Source: Phenylobacterium montanum
GTDB lineage: Bacteria > Pseudomonadota > Alphaproteobacteria > Caulobacterales > Caulobacteraceae
Assembly (NCBI RefSeq): GCF_018135625.1
Contig: NZ_CP073078.1
Coordinates: 496,001-560,000 of the forward strand
DNA length: 64,000 nt
Reading direction: 5' to 3'
The translations under genes and the position numbers were made by a program. Within the stretch, counting starts at the first letter, position 1. Every line of letters starts with the position of its first letter. Of the stretch, positions 48,940 through 57,692 are shown one piece after another. The notes under the pieces are model-generated. The model ran no database searches, was not told the origin of the DNA, and saw only the letters and a list, made by a program, of their open reading frames with translations.

Positions 48940-49265
48940 AGAAAGCGAATCTGCTAGATTGAATGTCTGGAAGAATTCAAGGTGTTTGCGATCGGCTCAA
49001 ATCGCGGTTGCGAACTGAAAAATAGGTCGTTGGGGTTCGGCCACACGAACACCCGCGGACTGATGTGTAGCGCCGGTGGTGGGCGCATTGGTTTCTTGTT
49101 GCGAAAACATGGCGGTGCTGTGTCCATGACCTCGGTCTGCACAAACAAAACGCAGTTTCGCAATTCGATACCCTTCGAAGAAGAAAGGGCGACTGGTTCC
49201 GCAATCCGGCGGGAGTAGGATTCTAATGTTTTCTCTGGCCCTGAACGGCTGAGCGAGGGAATAGC

Positions 49266-51212
49266 ATGACCGACCAATCCGACGTCTTCGACCTCTACTC
49301 CTCCTTCTTTGAGAGCCGGAAGCAGACCGAGCTGTCGCTGCGCGACTATCTGAACCTGTGTCGCGAGACGCCGACGACCTACGCCAACGCCGCCGAGCGC
49401 ATGATCGCCGCCATCGGCGAGCCCGAGGTGATCGACACCTCCACCGATCCGCGCCTCGGCCGGATCTTCATGAACCGCTCGATCAAGCGGTACCCGACCT
49501 TCTCCGACTTCTACGGCATGGAGGAGACGATCGAGCGCATTGTCGGCTTCTTCAAGCACGCCGCGCAGGGCCTCGAAGAGCGCAAGCAGATCCTCTACCT
49601 CCTCGGGCCCGTGGGCGGCGGCAAGTCGTCCCTGGCCGAGCGGCTGAAGACGCTGATGGAGCGCATGCCGGTCTACGTGCTCAAGGCCGGCGACCAGATC
49701 AGCCCGGTGTTTGAATCCCCCCTCGGCCTGTTCGATCCCGAGCGCCTTGGGCCAATGCTGGAAGAGCGCTACGGCATTCCGCGCCGCTATCTGACCGGGC
49801 TGATGTCGCCCTGGGCGGTGAAGCGGGTCGGCGAATTCGACGGAGACATCTCCAAGTTCACCGTGGTGCGGCTGATGCCCTCCAAGCTGAACCAGATCTG
49901 TGTGGCCAAGACCGAGCCCGGCGACGACAACAACCAGGACATTTCCTCCCTGGTCGGCAAGGTCGATATCCGCAAGCTGGAGTTCTTCGGCCAGAGCGAC
50001 CCGGACGCCTATTCCTACTCCGGCGGCCTCAACCTCACGACCCAAGGCCTCTTGGAATTCGTCGAGATGTTCAAGGCGCCGATCAAGATCCTGCACCCGC
50101 TGCTGACGGCGACGCAGGAAGGCAACTATGTCGGCACCGAGAGCGTCGGCGCGATCCCCTTCCAGGGCATCGTGCTGGCCCACTCGAACGAGGCGGAATG
50201 GCAGAGCTTCCGCAACAACAAGAACAACGAGGCCATGATCGACCGCATCTGCGTGATCAACGTGCCCTACTGCCTGCGCACCAACGAAGAGTCGGCGATC
50301 TACAACAAGCTGCTTCAATCCAGCGATTTAAGCGAGGCGCCTTGCGCGCCGGCGACCCTGGAGATGCTGTCGCAGTTCTGCGTGCTGTCGCGCCTGAAGC
50401 CGCACGAGAACTCCAACCTGTTCTCCAAGATGCGGGTCTATAACGGCGAGAACCTCAAAGACGTGGACCCCAAGGCCAAGTCCATGCAGGAGTATCGCGA
50501 CGTCGCCGGCGTCGACGAGGGCATGAACGGGGTCTCGACCCGCTTCGCCTTCAAGATCCTGGCCGAGACCTTCAACTTCGACAACGAGGAGGTCGCCGCC
50601 GACCCGGTGCACCTGATGTATGTGCTCGAGCAGTCGATCCGCCGAGCCCAGTACCCCGAGGCGGTCGAGAAGCAGTATATCGAGTTCATCAAGGGCGACC
50701 TGGCTCCGCGCTACGCCGAGTTCATCGGCAACGAAATCCAGAAGGCCTATCTGGAGAGCTACGGCGACTACGGCCAGAACCTGTTCGACCGCTACGTCGC
50801 CTATGCCGACGCCTGGGTCGAAGACCAGGACTTCAAGGACCCCGACACCGGCGAGCTGTTCGACCGCAAGATGCTCGATCAGGAGCTGTCCAAGATCGAG
50901 AAGCCCGCGGGGATCGCCAACCCCAAGGACTTCCGCAACGAGGTGGTCAAGTTCGCCCTGCGCGCCCGTGCGGCCAACAGCGGCAAGAACCCGTCCTGGA
51001 CCTCGTACGAGAAGATCCGCGAGGTGATCGAGAAGCGGATGTTCACCCAGGTCGAGGACCTCTTGCCGGTGATCAGCTTCTCGACCAAGGGCGACAAGGA
51101 GACGGAAAAGAAGCACAATGACTTCGTCGCCCGGATGGTCGGCCGGGGCTACACCGCCCGCCAGACCCGCCGTCTGGTCGAGTGGTACATGCGCGTGGAC
51201 AAGGCCGGATGA
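49266..51212 (+). CDS. prkA: PrkA family serine protein kinase
   Basis: This is a 648-residue cytoplasmic protein of the PrkA/YeaG family. The N-terminal PrkA AAA-like domain (about 20-390) has a Walker A motif near residues 115-122 (GPVGGGKSSLAERL). The C-terminal kinase-like domain follows. The family is linked to stationary phase, nutrient limitation and sporulation; in E. coli YeaG responds to nitrogen starvation. It is the first gene of prkA-DUF444-spoVR, a set kept together in many bacteria. GAGGGA lies six bases before the ATG, and a long AT-richer leader precedes it. Confidence 0.96.
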   Translation: MTDQSDVFDLYSSFFESRKQTELSLRDYLNLCRETPTTYANAAERMIAAIGEPEVIDTSTDPRLGRIFMNRSIKRYPTFSDFYGMEETIERIVGFFKHAAQGLEERKQILYLLGPVGGGKSSLAERLKTLMERMPVYVLKAGDQISPVFESPLGLFDPERLGPMLEERYGIPRRYLTGLMSPWAVKRVGEFDGDISKFTVVRLMPSKLNQICVAKTEPGDDNNQDISSLVGKVDIRKLEFFGQSDPDAYSYSGGLNLTTQGLLEFVEMFKAPIKILHPLLTATQEGNYVGTESVGAIPFQGIVLAHSNEAEWQSFRNNKNNEAMIDRICVINVPYCLRTNEESAIYNKLLQSSDLSEAPCAPATLEMLSQFCVLSRLKPHENSNLFSKMRVYNGENLKDVDPKAKSMQEYRDVAGVDEGMNGVSTRFAFKILAETFNFDNEEVAADPVHLMYVLEQSIRRAQYPEAVEKQYIEFIKGDLAPRYAEFIGNEIQKAYLESYGDYGQNLFDRYVAYADAWVEDQDFKDPDTGELFDRKMLDQELSKIEKPAGIANPKDFRNEVVKFALRARAANSGKNPSWTSYEKIREVIEKRMFTQVEDLLPVISFSTKGDKETEKKHNDFVARMVGRGYTARQTRRLVEWYMRVDKAG

Positions 51213-51223
51213 GGGCTTAGTCG

Positions 51224-52531
51224 ATGAATGTCATTGATCGTCGACTGAATCCCAAGGGAAAGAGCCTACCGAACCGGCAGAGGTTCATCCGCCTGGCCAA
51301 GGAGACGATCAAGGAGGCGGTGGTCCGCTCGATCCGCGAACGCGCCCTGGGCGATGTGGAGAGCAAGGAGGTCGTCTCGATCCCGATGAAGCGGATCGCT
51401 GAGCCTCGGCTTCGGCACTCGTCCCAAGGCGGGGATCGCGACCAGGTGTTTCCCGGCAACAAGGAGTTCGTCCAGGGCGACACCCTGCCCAAGCCGAAAT
51501 CCGGCCAGGGCGGGGGCGGCTCCAAGGGCTCGCCGGACGGGGAGGGGGAGGACGACTTCCGCTTCACCATCTCGTCGGAAGAGTACCTGAACATCCTGTT
51601 TGAAGAGCTGGAGCTGCCGGATCTGGCCAAGACCCAGCTGGCCGACTCCACGGCGATGAAGTTCGCCCGCGCCGGGCACAGTTCGTCGGGTTCGCCCACC
51701 AACCTCAATCTCGTGCGCACCATGCGCAACAGCCTGGCCCGCCGCATCTCCCTGGGCCGGCCGCGGCGCGAGGACGTGGAGGCGGTCGAGCGCGAGTTCG
51801 CCGAACTGGAGGCCAAGGAAGAGCGGACCAAGAAGGAGGAGGCGCGGTTCGCCGAGCTGACTGCGATCCGCGAGCGCCTGGCCGCGCGCAGCAAGCGCAT
51901 CGCCTACATCGATCCGGTGGACCTTCGGTTCAACCGCTTTGAAGCCCGACCCTTGCCGACCGCCCAGGCGGTGATGTTCTGCCTGATGGACGTCTCCGGC
52001 TCGATGACCGAGGACATGAAGGACCTGGCCAAGCGGTTCTTCCTCCTGCTGCACATGTTCCTCAGCCGCAAGTACGAGCACGTGGAGATCGTGTTCATCC
52101 GTCACACCTCGGAGGCCAAGGAGGTGGATGAAGACACCTTCTTCCACAGCCGTGAGACCGGCGGCACGGTGGTCTCGACCGCCCTGGCCGAGATGAAGAG
52201 GGTGGTCGAGGATCGCTTCCCGCTGGACCAGTGGAACATCTATGCGGCCCAGGCTTCGGACGGCGACAACTATGCCAGCGACAGCCATACCTGCCTGGAG
52301 CTTCTGACCGGCGACATCCTGCCGATCTGTCAGTATTTCGCCTATGTCGAGGTCTATGACCGGCGCCAGGCCGAGATCTTCCACTCCAGCCTCAACGTCA
52401 GCGAGCTCTGGAAGGACTATCAGAGCGTCCAGGAAGCCCACCCGAACTTCGCCATGAAGCGGGTGTTCTCCAAGGCCGACGTGTTCCCCGTCTTCCACCA
52501 GCTGTTCGCCAAGAACCGCAAGGCGGCCTGA
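51224..52531 (+). CDS. DUF444 / YeaH-YhbH family protein with VWA-like domain
   Basis: This is a 435-residue protein. The N-terminal half is basic and charged, with a Gly-rich linker around residues 90-105. The C-terminal half contains a von Willebrand A-like fold with the metal-site motif DVSGSM near residue 255 (CLMDVSGSMTEDMKDL). The family is always found near prkA and spoVR and is needed for the same stress or sporulation responses, but its biochemical role is not known. It starts 11 bases after the prkA stop with GAGG upstream. Confidence 0.95.
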   Translation: MNVIDRRLNPKGKSLPNRQRFIRLAKETIKEAVVRSIRERALGDVESKEVVSIPMKRIAEPRLRHSSQGGDRDQVFPGNKEFVQGDTLPKPKSGQGGGGSKGSPDGEGEDDFRFTISSEEYLNILFEELELPDLAKTQLADSTAMKFARAGHSSSGSPTNLNLVRTMRNSLARRISLGRPRREDVEAVEREFAELEAKEERTKKEEARFAELTAIRERLAARSKRIAYIDPVDLRFNRFEARPLPTAQAVMFCLMDVSGSMTEDMKDLAKRFFLLLHMFLSRKYEHVEIVFIRHTSEAKEVDEDTFFHSRETGGTVVSTALAEMKRVVEDRFPLDQWNIYAAQASDGDNYASDSHTCLELLTGDILPICQYFAYVEVYDRRQAEIFHSSLNVSELWKDYQSVQEAHPNFAMKRVFSKADVFPVFHQLFAKNRKAA

Positions 52532-52551
52532 GCGCAGGGAGTGTTGGGTCG

Positions 52552-54120
52552 ATGAGCAAGCTTCTGTACGATACCGGCGAGTGGAACTTCGACACCCTCA
52601 AGCGCACCTATGATGCGATCGAGGAGATCGCCATCGGCGAGATGGGGCTGGATCCCTATCCGAACCAGATCGAGATGATCAGTTCGGACCAGATGCTGGA
52701 CGCCTATTCGTCGATCGGCATGCCGATCTTCTATAACCACTGGTCGTTCGGCAAACGCTTCGCCCGCGACGAAGCCATGTACCGCAAGGGCTATTCCGGT
52801 CTCGCCTACGAGATCGTGATCAATTCCAACCCCTGCATCTCGTACATCATGGAAGAGAACACCATGACCATGCAGACGCTGGTCATGGCCCACGCCGCCT
52901 TCGGTCACAACCACTTCTTCAAGAACAACTACCTGTTCAAGGAGCAGACCGACGCCAGCGGCATCCTCGACTATCTGAACTTCGCCAAGAGCTATGTGGC
53001 TCACTGCGAGGAGCGGCACGGCATTCCCGCCGTGGAGCGGATCCTGGACTGCGCCCACGCCCTGATGGATCAGGGGGTCAACCGCTATGGCCGCCGAGCG
53101 CGGCCGAGCCTGGCCGAGGAGAAGGCGCGGGCCGAGGCGCGGGCGGCGCACGAGGAAAGCAGCTTCAGCGACCTCTGGCGCACCCTGCCCAACGCCCAGA
53201 AGGATCGCAGGCGGGCGGGCGAGGGCAAGAAGGCCGAACCGCTGCAGGACATCCTCGGCCTGCCCGAGGAGAACTTGCTCTATTTCCTGGAGAAATTTTC
53301 GCCCCGGCTGAAGGACTGGGAGCGTGAGTTGCTGCGCATCGTGCGCAACATCGCCCAGTATTTCTTCCCGCAGCGCCAGACCAAGATGATGAACGAGGGC
53401 TGCGCGACCTACTGCCACTACAAGATCATGAACCGGCTGTTCGAAAAGGGGCTGATCAGCGAAGGCTCGATGCTGGAGTTTTTGACCAGCCACACGGCGG
53501 TGGTGTTCCAGCCGGACTTCGACGATCAGCGCTATTCCGGCATCAACCCCTACGCCCTCGGCTTCGAGATGATGTGCGACATCGAGCGCATCGTCACCGA
53601 CCCGACCGAGGAGGATCGCCGGTACATGCCCGACATCGCCGGGACTGGCGACGCCATGGCGGTGTTGCGATCGGCCTGGGCCAATTTCCGCGACGACAGC
53701 TTCATCGCCCAGTATCTGAGCCCGCACCTGATGCGGAAGATGCGCATGTTCATGCTGCAGGACCTCGCCGCCGATCCAACCTACAAGGTCGCCGCCATCC
53801 ATGACGAGCGCGGCTATCGCGAGGTGCGGCGGGCGCTGTCGCGGCAATACGATCCCGGCCTGCGCGATCCCAATATCCAGGTCACCGGCGCCGACCTGCC
53901 CGGCGACCGGCGGCTGACCCTGACCCACTTCATGCACAATGATGTGCCCCTGGCCGAGAACGACACCATGGCCGTGCTGGCCTATGTGGCGGACCTGTGG
54001 GGTTTCGACGTGGAACTGCGCGGCGTCGGTAAGGATGACGAGCAGCGCTATCGCTACGAGCACGTCAAGTCGGGACCTGCGCCAGCTCAGCCTGCGGAGC
54101 CGCTGGCGGCGTTGGTCTGA
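52552..54120 (+). CDS. SpoVR family protein
   Basis: This is a 522-residue protein of the SpoVR family, named for a Bacillus stage V sporulation gene required for spore cortex formation but widespread in non-sporulating bacteria. Family features are WNFDTLKRTYDAIEEIAIGEMGLDPYPNQ, the MPIFYNHWSFGKRF segment, AHAAFGHNHFFKNNY with several conserved His residues, and NEGCATYCHYKIM. The many His and Glu residues suggest a metalloprotein, but no activity is known. It is the third gene of the prkA trio and ends six bases from the convergent TetR gene. Confidence 0.96.
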   Translation: MSKLLYDTGEWNFDTLKRTYDAIEEIAIGEMGLDPYPNQIEMISSDQMLDAYSSIGMPIFYNHWSFGKRFARDEAMYRKGYSGLAYEIVINSNPCISYIMEENTMTMQTLVMAHAAFGHNHFFKNNYLFKEQTDASGILDYLNFAKSYVAHCEERHGIPAVERILDCAHALMDQGVNRYGRRARPSLAEEKARAEARAAHEESSFSDLWRTLPNAQKDRRRAGEGKKAEPLQDILGLPEENLLYFLEKFSPRLKDWERELLRIVRNIAQYFFPQRQTKMMNEGCATYCHYKIMNRLFEKGLISEGSMLEFLTSHTAVVFQPDFDDQRYSGINPYALGFEMMCDIERIVTDPTEEDRRYMPDIAGTGDAMAVLRSAWANFRDDSFIAQYLSPHLMRKMRMFMLQDLAADPTYKVAAIHDERGYREVRRALSRQYDPGLRDPNIQVTGADLPGDRRLTLTHFMHNDVPLAENDTMAVLAYVADLWGFDVELRGVGKDDEQRYRYEHVKSGPAPAQPAEPLAALV

Positions 54121-54126
54121 GCCTCT

Positions 54127-54729
54127 CTACTCCTCCAGCCACGCCCGCATGAATCGTTCGGCGATCTGGCCGGCCTCGTCGGGCGTGAAGGTGGTCGGGT
54201 CCAGGCAGAGCTCCAGCCACAGCCCGTCGATGGCGGCGCAGAGGCCGATGGCGGCGAGGCGGATGTCGAAGGTAGGCGACGAGCCCGCGCAGTCGAGCAG
54301 CAGGGCTTCGAGCCGGGCGCGATACTGGGCGTAGATCTCGCCGTGCAGCCGGCCGATCTCGGGCTGCAGGCGCACCAGGCTCCAGAAGGCGAGCCAGGTG
54401 GCGAGGACCGCGGGGTCCAGGATCGGTGGGCGGAAACTGGCCGTCAGATAGGCCCGCAGCCTGGCGCGCGGGTTCGGTCCAGCCGCCTCGACAGCCTCGT
54501 CCAGCGCGCTGCTGATGCGGACGCCCACGTCGTCGTAGGTGGCGGCGATCAGGTCGTCGACGCCCTCGAAATAGTGCCGCAGCAGGCCCGGCGAGACCCC
54601 CGCCGCGGCGCAGATCGTCCGCACCGAGGTCCCGGCCACTCCACGCTCGGCCAGGAGGCGGGCGGTGGCGGTGATCAGGTCCTGCCGGCGTACGTCGGCG
54701 GAGGCGCGGATGAACGGAGCGCGGCTCAA
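54127..54729 (-). CDS. TetR/AcrR family regulator, BetI-like
   Basis: This is a 200-residue repressor. The N-terminal helix-turn-helix (about 15-62) includes LLAERGVAGTSVRTICAAAGVSPGLLRHYFEGVDDL. The C-terminal part resembles the BetI-type TetR_C_6 ligand domain (WLAFWSLVRLQPEIGRLH). The start is the TTG at 54729, eleven bases from the end of the Rieske oxygenase gene. It is the last gene of a three-gene leftward operon. The probable target is the 22-base palindrome at 57571-57592, before the first gene, giving feedback control. Confidence 0.9.
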   Translation of the reverse strand: MSRAPFIRASADVRRQDLITATARLLAERGVAGTSVRTICAAAGVSPGLLRHYFEGVDDLIAATYDDVGVRISSALDEAVEAAGPNPRARLRAYLTASFRPPILDPAVLATWLAFWSLVRLQPEIGRLHGEIYAQYRARLEALLLDCAGSSPTFDIRLAAIGLCAAIDGLWLELCLDPTTFTPDEAGQIAERFMRAWLEE

Positions 54730-54739
54730 GGCGTTGGCG

Positions 54740-55900
54740 TCACCATCCTGCGGGCGGGCGGCGCAGCCGCGATTCCGGGATCAGGGCGCGCATCTTGCGG
54801 CCGAAGCTGCGCAGCGAGACCTCGGTTTCGCTCAAGGGACCGGGCTCGAAATTGCGCGAGGCCATGCCCTGCTGCACCCGCTCGACCAGCACCGTGTCCT
54901 CGGCGTTGACCTGGCGGTTGATGCGCCAGTTGAGGTAGCGCGCAGCCTTCATCTCGCGCCGGCTGTCGGGCAGGGCGTAGGCGATCTCGCGGATCAGGGT
55001 CTGGGTCGGCGAGATCGGGATGAACTGCATGAAGTCGACCTGGTCGGGATAGATGTCGAAGGCCACGTTCGGCCACATCTTGAAATAGGTCCAGAGCCGC
55101 TTGCGTTCGGGCGGCAGGTGCTCCACGTCCGGGAGGATCGCCTGGTAGGCGCGCTCGGAGGGATTGCCCGACGGCTCGTCCAGCAGTTGGCCCCACATCT
55201 TGTCGACCATCGGCCCCGCTTCCACGCCGTAGCCCTTGCCGAACAGGCGCGTCAGGCCGGGGTGGGCGACGACGATGTGCAGGCCGTCGGAATAGTTGTC
55301 GCCGATGTTCTTCCAGTTGACCGGGCGCGGGCGCAGGGTCACGCGGCCGAAGGGTTGCAACTCCTCGAAGCGGTAGGGCTCCAGTTCGTGGGCATAGGGC
55401 GCCATCATCTCGGCGACGCTGGGGCCGCCGCCTTCGAGCCGCACGAAGATGAAGCCCTTGAACACCTCCAGCTCGATCTCGGGCAGGCGGCGCTCGCCGA
55501 TGCGCAGGTCCGGATAGGTCTCGCGCAGCGGCGCGCCGATCAGCCGGCCTTCCAGGTCGTAGGTCCAGGCGTGATAGGGGCAGACGATTCGCCCGCATTG
55601 GCCGCTGGAGCCGTCCAGAAGGCGGGCGGCGCGGTGCAGGCAGACATTGTTGAAGGCGCGCGGGGTCCCGTCCTTGCCGCGCACGACAACGATGCTTTCG
55701 CCGATGAAGTCGAAGGTGTGGTAGTCGCCGGCCTTGGGGATGTCGTTCAGGTGACAGACCACCTGCCAGGACGGGGCCAGCACCTTGTCTTTCTCGGCCT
55801 CGAAGAAGCGGGCGTTGGAATAGATCCAGCCTGGCAGGCCGCGGAATTCGTCCGGATCGGCGTTGGCGGCCTGGGGCGCGGCGAGGGCGGCGTCGGTCAT
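54740..55900 (-). CDS. Rieske non-haem iron oxygenase, alpha subunit
   Basis: This is a 386-residue ring-hydroxylating type oxygenase. The Rieske 2Fe-2S ligands are Cys87 and His89 (NVCLHRAARL) and Cys107 and His110 (IVCPYHAW). The mononuclear iron site is seen in NIGDNYSDGLHIVVAHPGL, with His208 and His213 and an acidic residue at 205 bridging to the Rieske centre. The family includes oxygenases for aromatics and for quaternary amines such as glycine betaine or carnitine. No beta subunit or reductase gene is adjacent, so it needs a reductase from elsewhere. The ATG at 55900 has GGAG upstream. It lies between the PYROXD2-like gene (17-base gap) and tetR. Confidence 0.92.
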   Translation of the reverse strand: MTDAALAAPQAANADPDEFRGLPGWIYSNARFFEAEKDKVLAPSWQVVCHLNDIPKAGDYHTFDFIGESIVVVRGKDGTPRAFNNVCLHRAARLLDGSSGQCGRIVCPYHAWTYDLEGRLIGAPLRETYPDLRIGERRLPEIELEVFKGFIFVRLEGGGPSVAEMMAPYAHELEPYRFEELQPFGRVTLRPRPVNWKNIGDNYSDGLHIVVAHPGLTRLFGKGYGVEAGPMVDKMWGQLLDEPSGNPSERAYQAILPDVEHLPPERKRLWTYFKMWPNVAFDIYPDQVDFMQFIPISPTQTLIREIAYALPDSRREMKAARYLNWRINRQVNAEDTVLVERVQQGMASRNFEPGPLSETEVSLRSFGRKMRALIPESRLRRPPAGW

Positions 55901-55917
55901 GGCGGCGGTCTCCTCTC

Positions 55918-57552
55918 TCAGCGCCCTTGCAGGGCGAGGCTGATGGCGGTTCCGAGGTCCTTGTCGCGCAGGATCTCGCGGGCGGCGTTGCGGCCGGGAT
56001 TGCCGGAGACGCCGCCGCCCGGATGAGTGCCGGCGCCGCACATGTAGAGGCCCTTGATCGGGGCCCGGTGGCTGGCATAGCCCAGCATCGGCCGGGCGGC
56101 CCACAGCTGATCAAGCGACATGTGGCCGTGCATGATGTCGCCGCCGATCAGGCCGAACTTCCGCTCCAGGTCCAGGGGCGAGAGGATCATGCGGCCCAGG
56201 ACCGAGGCCTTGAAGTTGGGGGCCCAGTCGTTAACCGTGTCGATGATCAGGTCCGCGACCTCCTCGCGATGGTCGTCCCAGCTCTTGCCGTCGGGCAGCT
56301 CGGGCGCGAACTGCTGGCAGAACAGGCTGGCCACGTGCTGGCCGGGCGGGGCCAGGGTGTCGTCGAGGGTCGAGGGGATCAGCATCTCGACGATCGGCTT
56401 CTTCGACCAGCCGTAGGCCTTGGCGTCGCGATAGGCGGCGTCCATGTAGTCGAGGCTTGGCGCGATGACGATGCCGCTCTGGTGATGCTCGCCGACCTCC
56501 TTGCCCGGCAGGCAGGTGAAGCTGGGCAGCTCCGACAGGGCCACGTTCATACGGAAGGTGCCCGAGCCGTTGCGATAGCGGGCGATGCGCGAGCGGAACT
56601 CGGCCGGCAGGTCAGATGGCGCCACCAGACGGCTGTAGAGCAGGGACGGGTTGACGTTGGCCGAGACGATCGGCGCGGCGAAGGTGCGGCCGTCGACCAG
56701 CTCGACCCCGGCCGCCTTGCCGCCGCTGGTCAGCACCTGCTTGACCGGCGCGTCGGTCAGGATCTCGACGCCGAGGGCCTGGCAGGCCTTGGCCATGGCC
56801 TGGGTGATGGCGCCCATGCCGCCGACCGCGTGGCCCCAGGCGCCCTTCTTGCCGTTCACCTCGCCGAAGGTGTGGTGCAGCAGCACATAGGCCGAGCCGG
56901 GGGTGTCGGCGCTGGCGTAGTTGCCGACCACGGCGTCGAAGCCGAAGGCCGCCTTGACCGCGTCGCTCTCGAACCAGCCGTCGAGGAAGGCGCGGGCGCT
57001 TTCGGTGAAGAGGTCCAGAAGGTCGGTCTTGCGGCCCAGCGACAGACCGAGCATCCGGCCGCCCTGGCGCAAGCCGCGCAGCAGGCCCGGCAGACCGTCG
57101 GTGATGTTGGGCGGGGTCTCCTTGGCGAGGTCGCGCAGGATGTCGCCGATCTCGTCGAGGAGGTCGTAATAGGCGGGCAGGGCGTCGGCGTCGCGGTTGG
57201 AGAACTTGCGGAACTCTGCCTGGGTGCGCTCCAGGCCGCCACCGAGCTTCATGTAGCGGGTGTCGTCGATCGGCAGGAAGTTGGAGATCGGCCGCTCCAG
57301 GATCTTCAGGCCATGGCCATGCAGGTCCATGTCCTTGATCACCTGGGGATTGAGCAGACTGACCGTGTAGCTGGCCACCGAGTTCTTGAAACCCGGGTGG
57401 AACTCCTCGGTCACCGCCGCGCCGCCGACGACGCCGCGCGCCTCGCAGATCGTGACCTTCAGGCCCGCCTTGGCCAAATACCAGGCGCAGACGAGCCCGT
57501 TGTGGCCGCCGCCGACGATGACCACGTCGCGCTTTTCCGTTCCCGTCGCCAT
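55918..57552 (-). CDS. FAD-dependent oxidoreductase, PYROXD2 / phytoene-dehydrogenase-like
   Basis: This is a 544-residue flavoprotein. The N-terminal dinucleotide motif is VVIVGGGHNGLVCAWYLAKAG, with the ribose-binding acidic residue in TICEARGVVGGAAVTEE. The C-terminal FAD motif is GLYMCGAGTHPGGGVSGNPGRNAA. It is closer to the PYROXD2 (pyridine nucleotide-disulfide oxidoreductase domain 2) group than to true carotenoid desaturases, and no carotenoid genes are near. It probably oxidises or reduces a hydrophobic substrate together with the co-transcribed Rieske oxygenase. The ATG at 57552 has GGAGGGG six bases upstream. It is the first gene of the operon. Confidence 0.92.
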   Translation of the reverse strand: MATGTEKRDVVIVGGGHNGLVCAWYLAKAGLKVTICEARGVVGGAAVTEEFHPGFKNSVASYTVSLLNPQVIKDMDLHGHGLKILERPISNFLPIDDTRYMKLGGGLERTQAEFRKFSNRDADALPAYYDLLDEIGDILRDLAKETPPNITDGLPGLLRGLRQGGRMLGLSLGRKTDLLDLFTESARAFLDGWFESDAVKAAFGFDAVVGNYASADTPGSAYVLLHHTFGEVNGKKGAWGHAVGGMGAITQAMAKACQALGVEILTDAPVKQVLTSGGKAAGVELVDGRTFAAPIVSANVNPSLLYSRLVAPSDLPAEFRSRIARYRNGSGTFRMNVALSELPSFTCLPGKEVGEHHQSGIVIAPSLDYMDAAYRDAKAYGWSKKPIVEMLIPSTLDDTLAPPGQHVASLFCQQFAPELPDGKSWDDHREEVADLIIDTVNDWAPNFKASVLGRMILSPLDLERKFGLIGGDIMHGHMSLDQLWAARPMLGYASHRAPIKGLYMCGAGTHPGGGVSGNPGRNAAREILRDKDLGTAISLALQGR

Positions 57553-57570
57553 GCCGGCCCCTCCGTCTCG

Positions 57571-57592
57571 TTGTTATACGACTGTACAACAA
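57571..57592. promoter_or_regulatory. 22-base palindrome upstream of the PYROXD2-Rieske-tetR operon
   Basis: TTGTTATAC (57571-57579) and GTACAACAA (57584-57592) are inverted arms matching at eight of nine positions around a four-base centre. The site starts 19 bases before the ATG of the first gene. The length and symmetry are those of TetR-family operators, and the operon ends with a TetR/BetI-like gene, so autoregulation is the simple reading. Confidence 0.65.
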
Positions 57593-57692
57593 TGCGCCCC
57601 CTTGGCAAGCGGTAAGCGAGAACCAATCTCAACGGGTTGTGGAGGGCGTTGTCCGCTGTAGGGTGCGCCAGCAAAATCAAGGGAGGGCGCAC

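Larger units (their letters stand above)
48664..49265 (+). other. 602-base intergenic region between kynB and prkA
   Basis: The region has two parts. The first 280 bases are of normal composition and include a hairpin after kynB, a small hairpin directly before a consensus ribosome site, and a possible 40-codon gene (separate entries). The last 320 bases are AT-richer and probably hold the prkA promoter and leader. GAGGGA ends six bases before the prkA ATG. GCATTTGC (48690-48697) and GCAAATGC (48753-48760) form a distant inverted pair. I see no good sigma-54 or EcfG-type promoter. A 78-codon frame at 48982-49218 has no ribosome site and no family resemblance. Confidence 0.5.

Noticed and set aside
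48982-49218. 78-codon plus-strand frame before prkA
   Set aside because: It has no ribosome site, atypical codon use and no recognisable features; more likely leader DNA.
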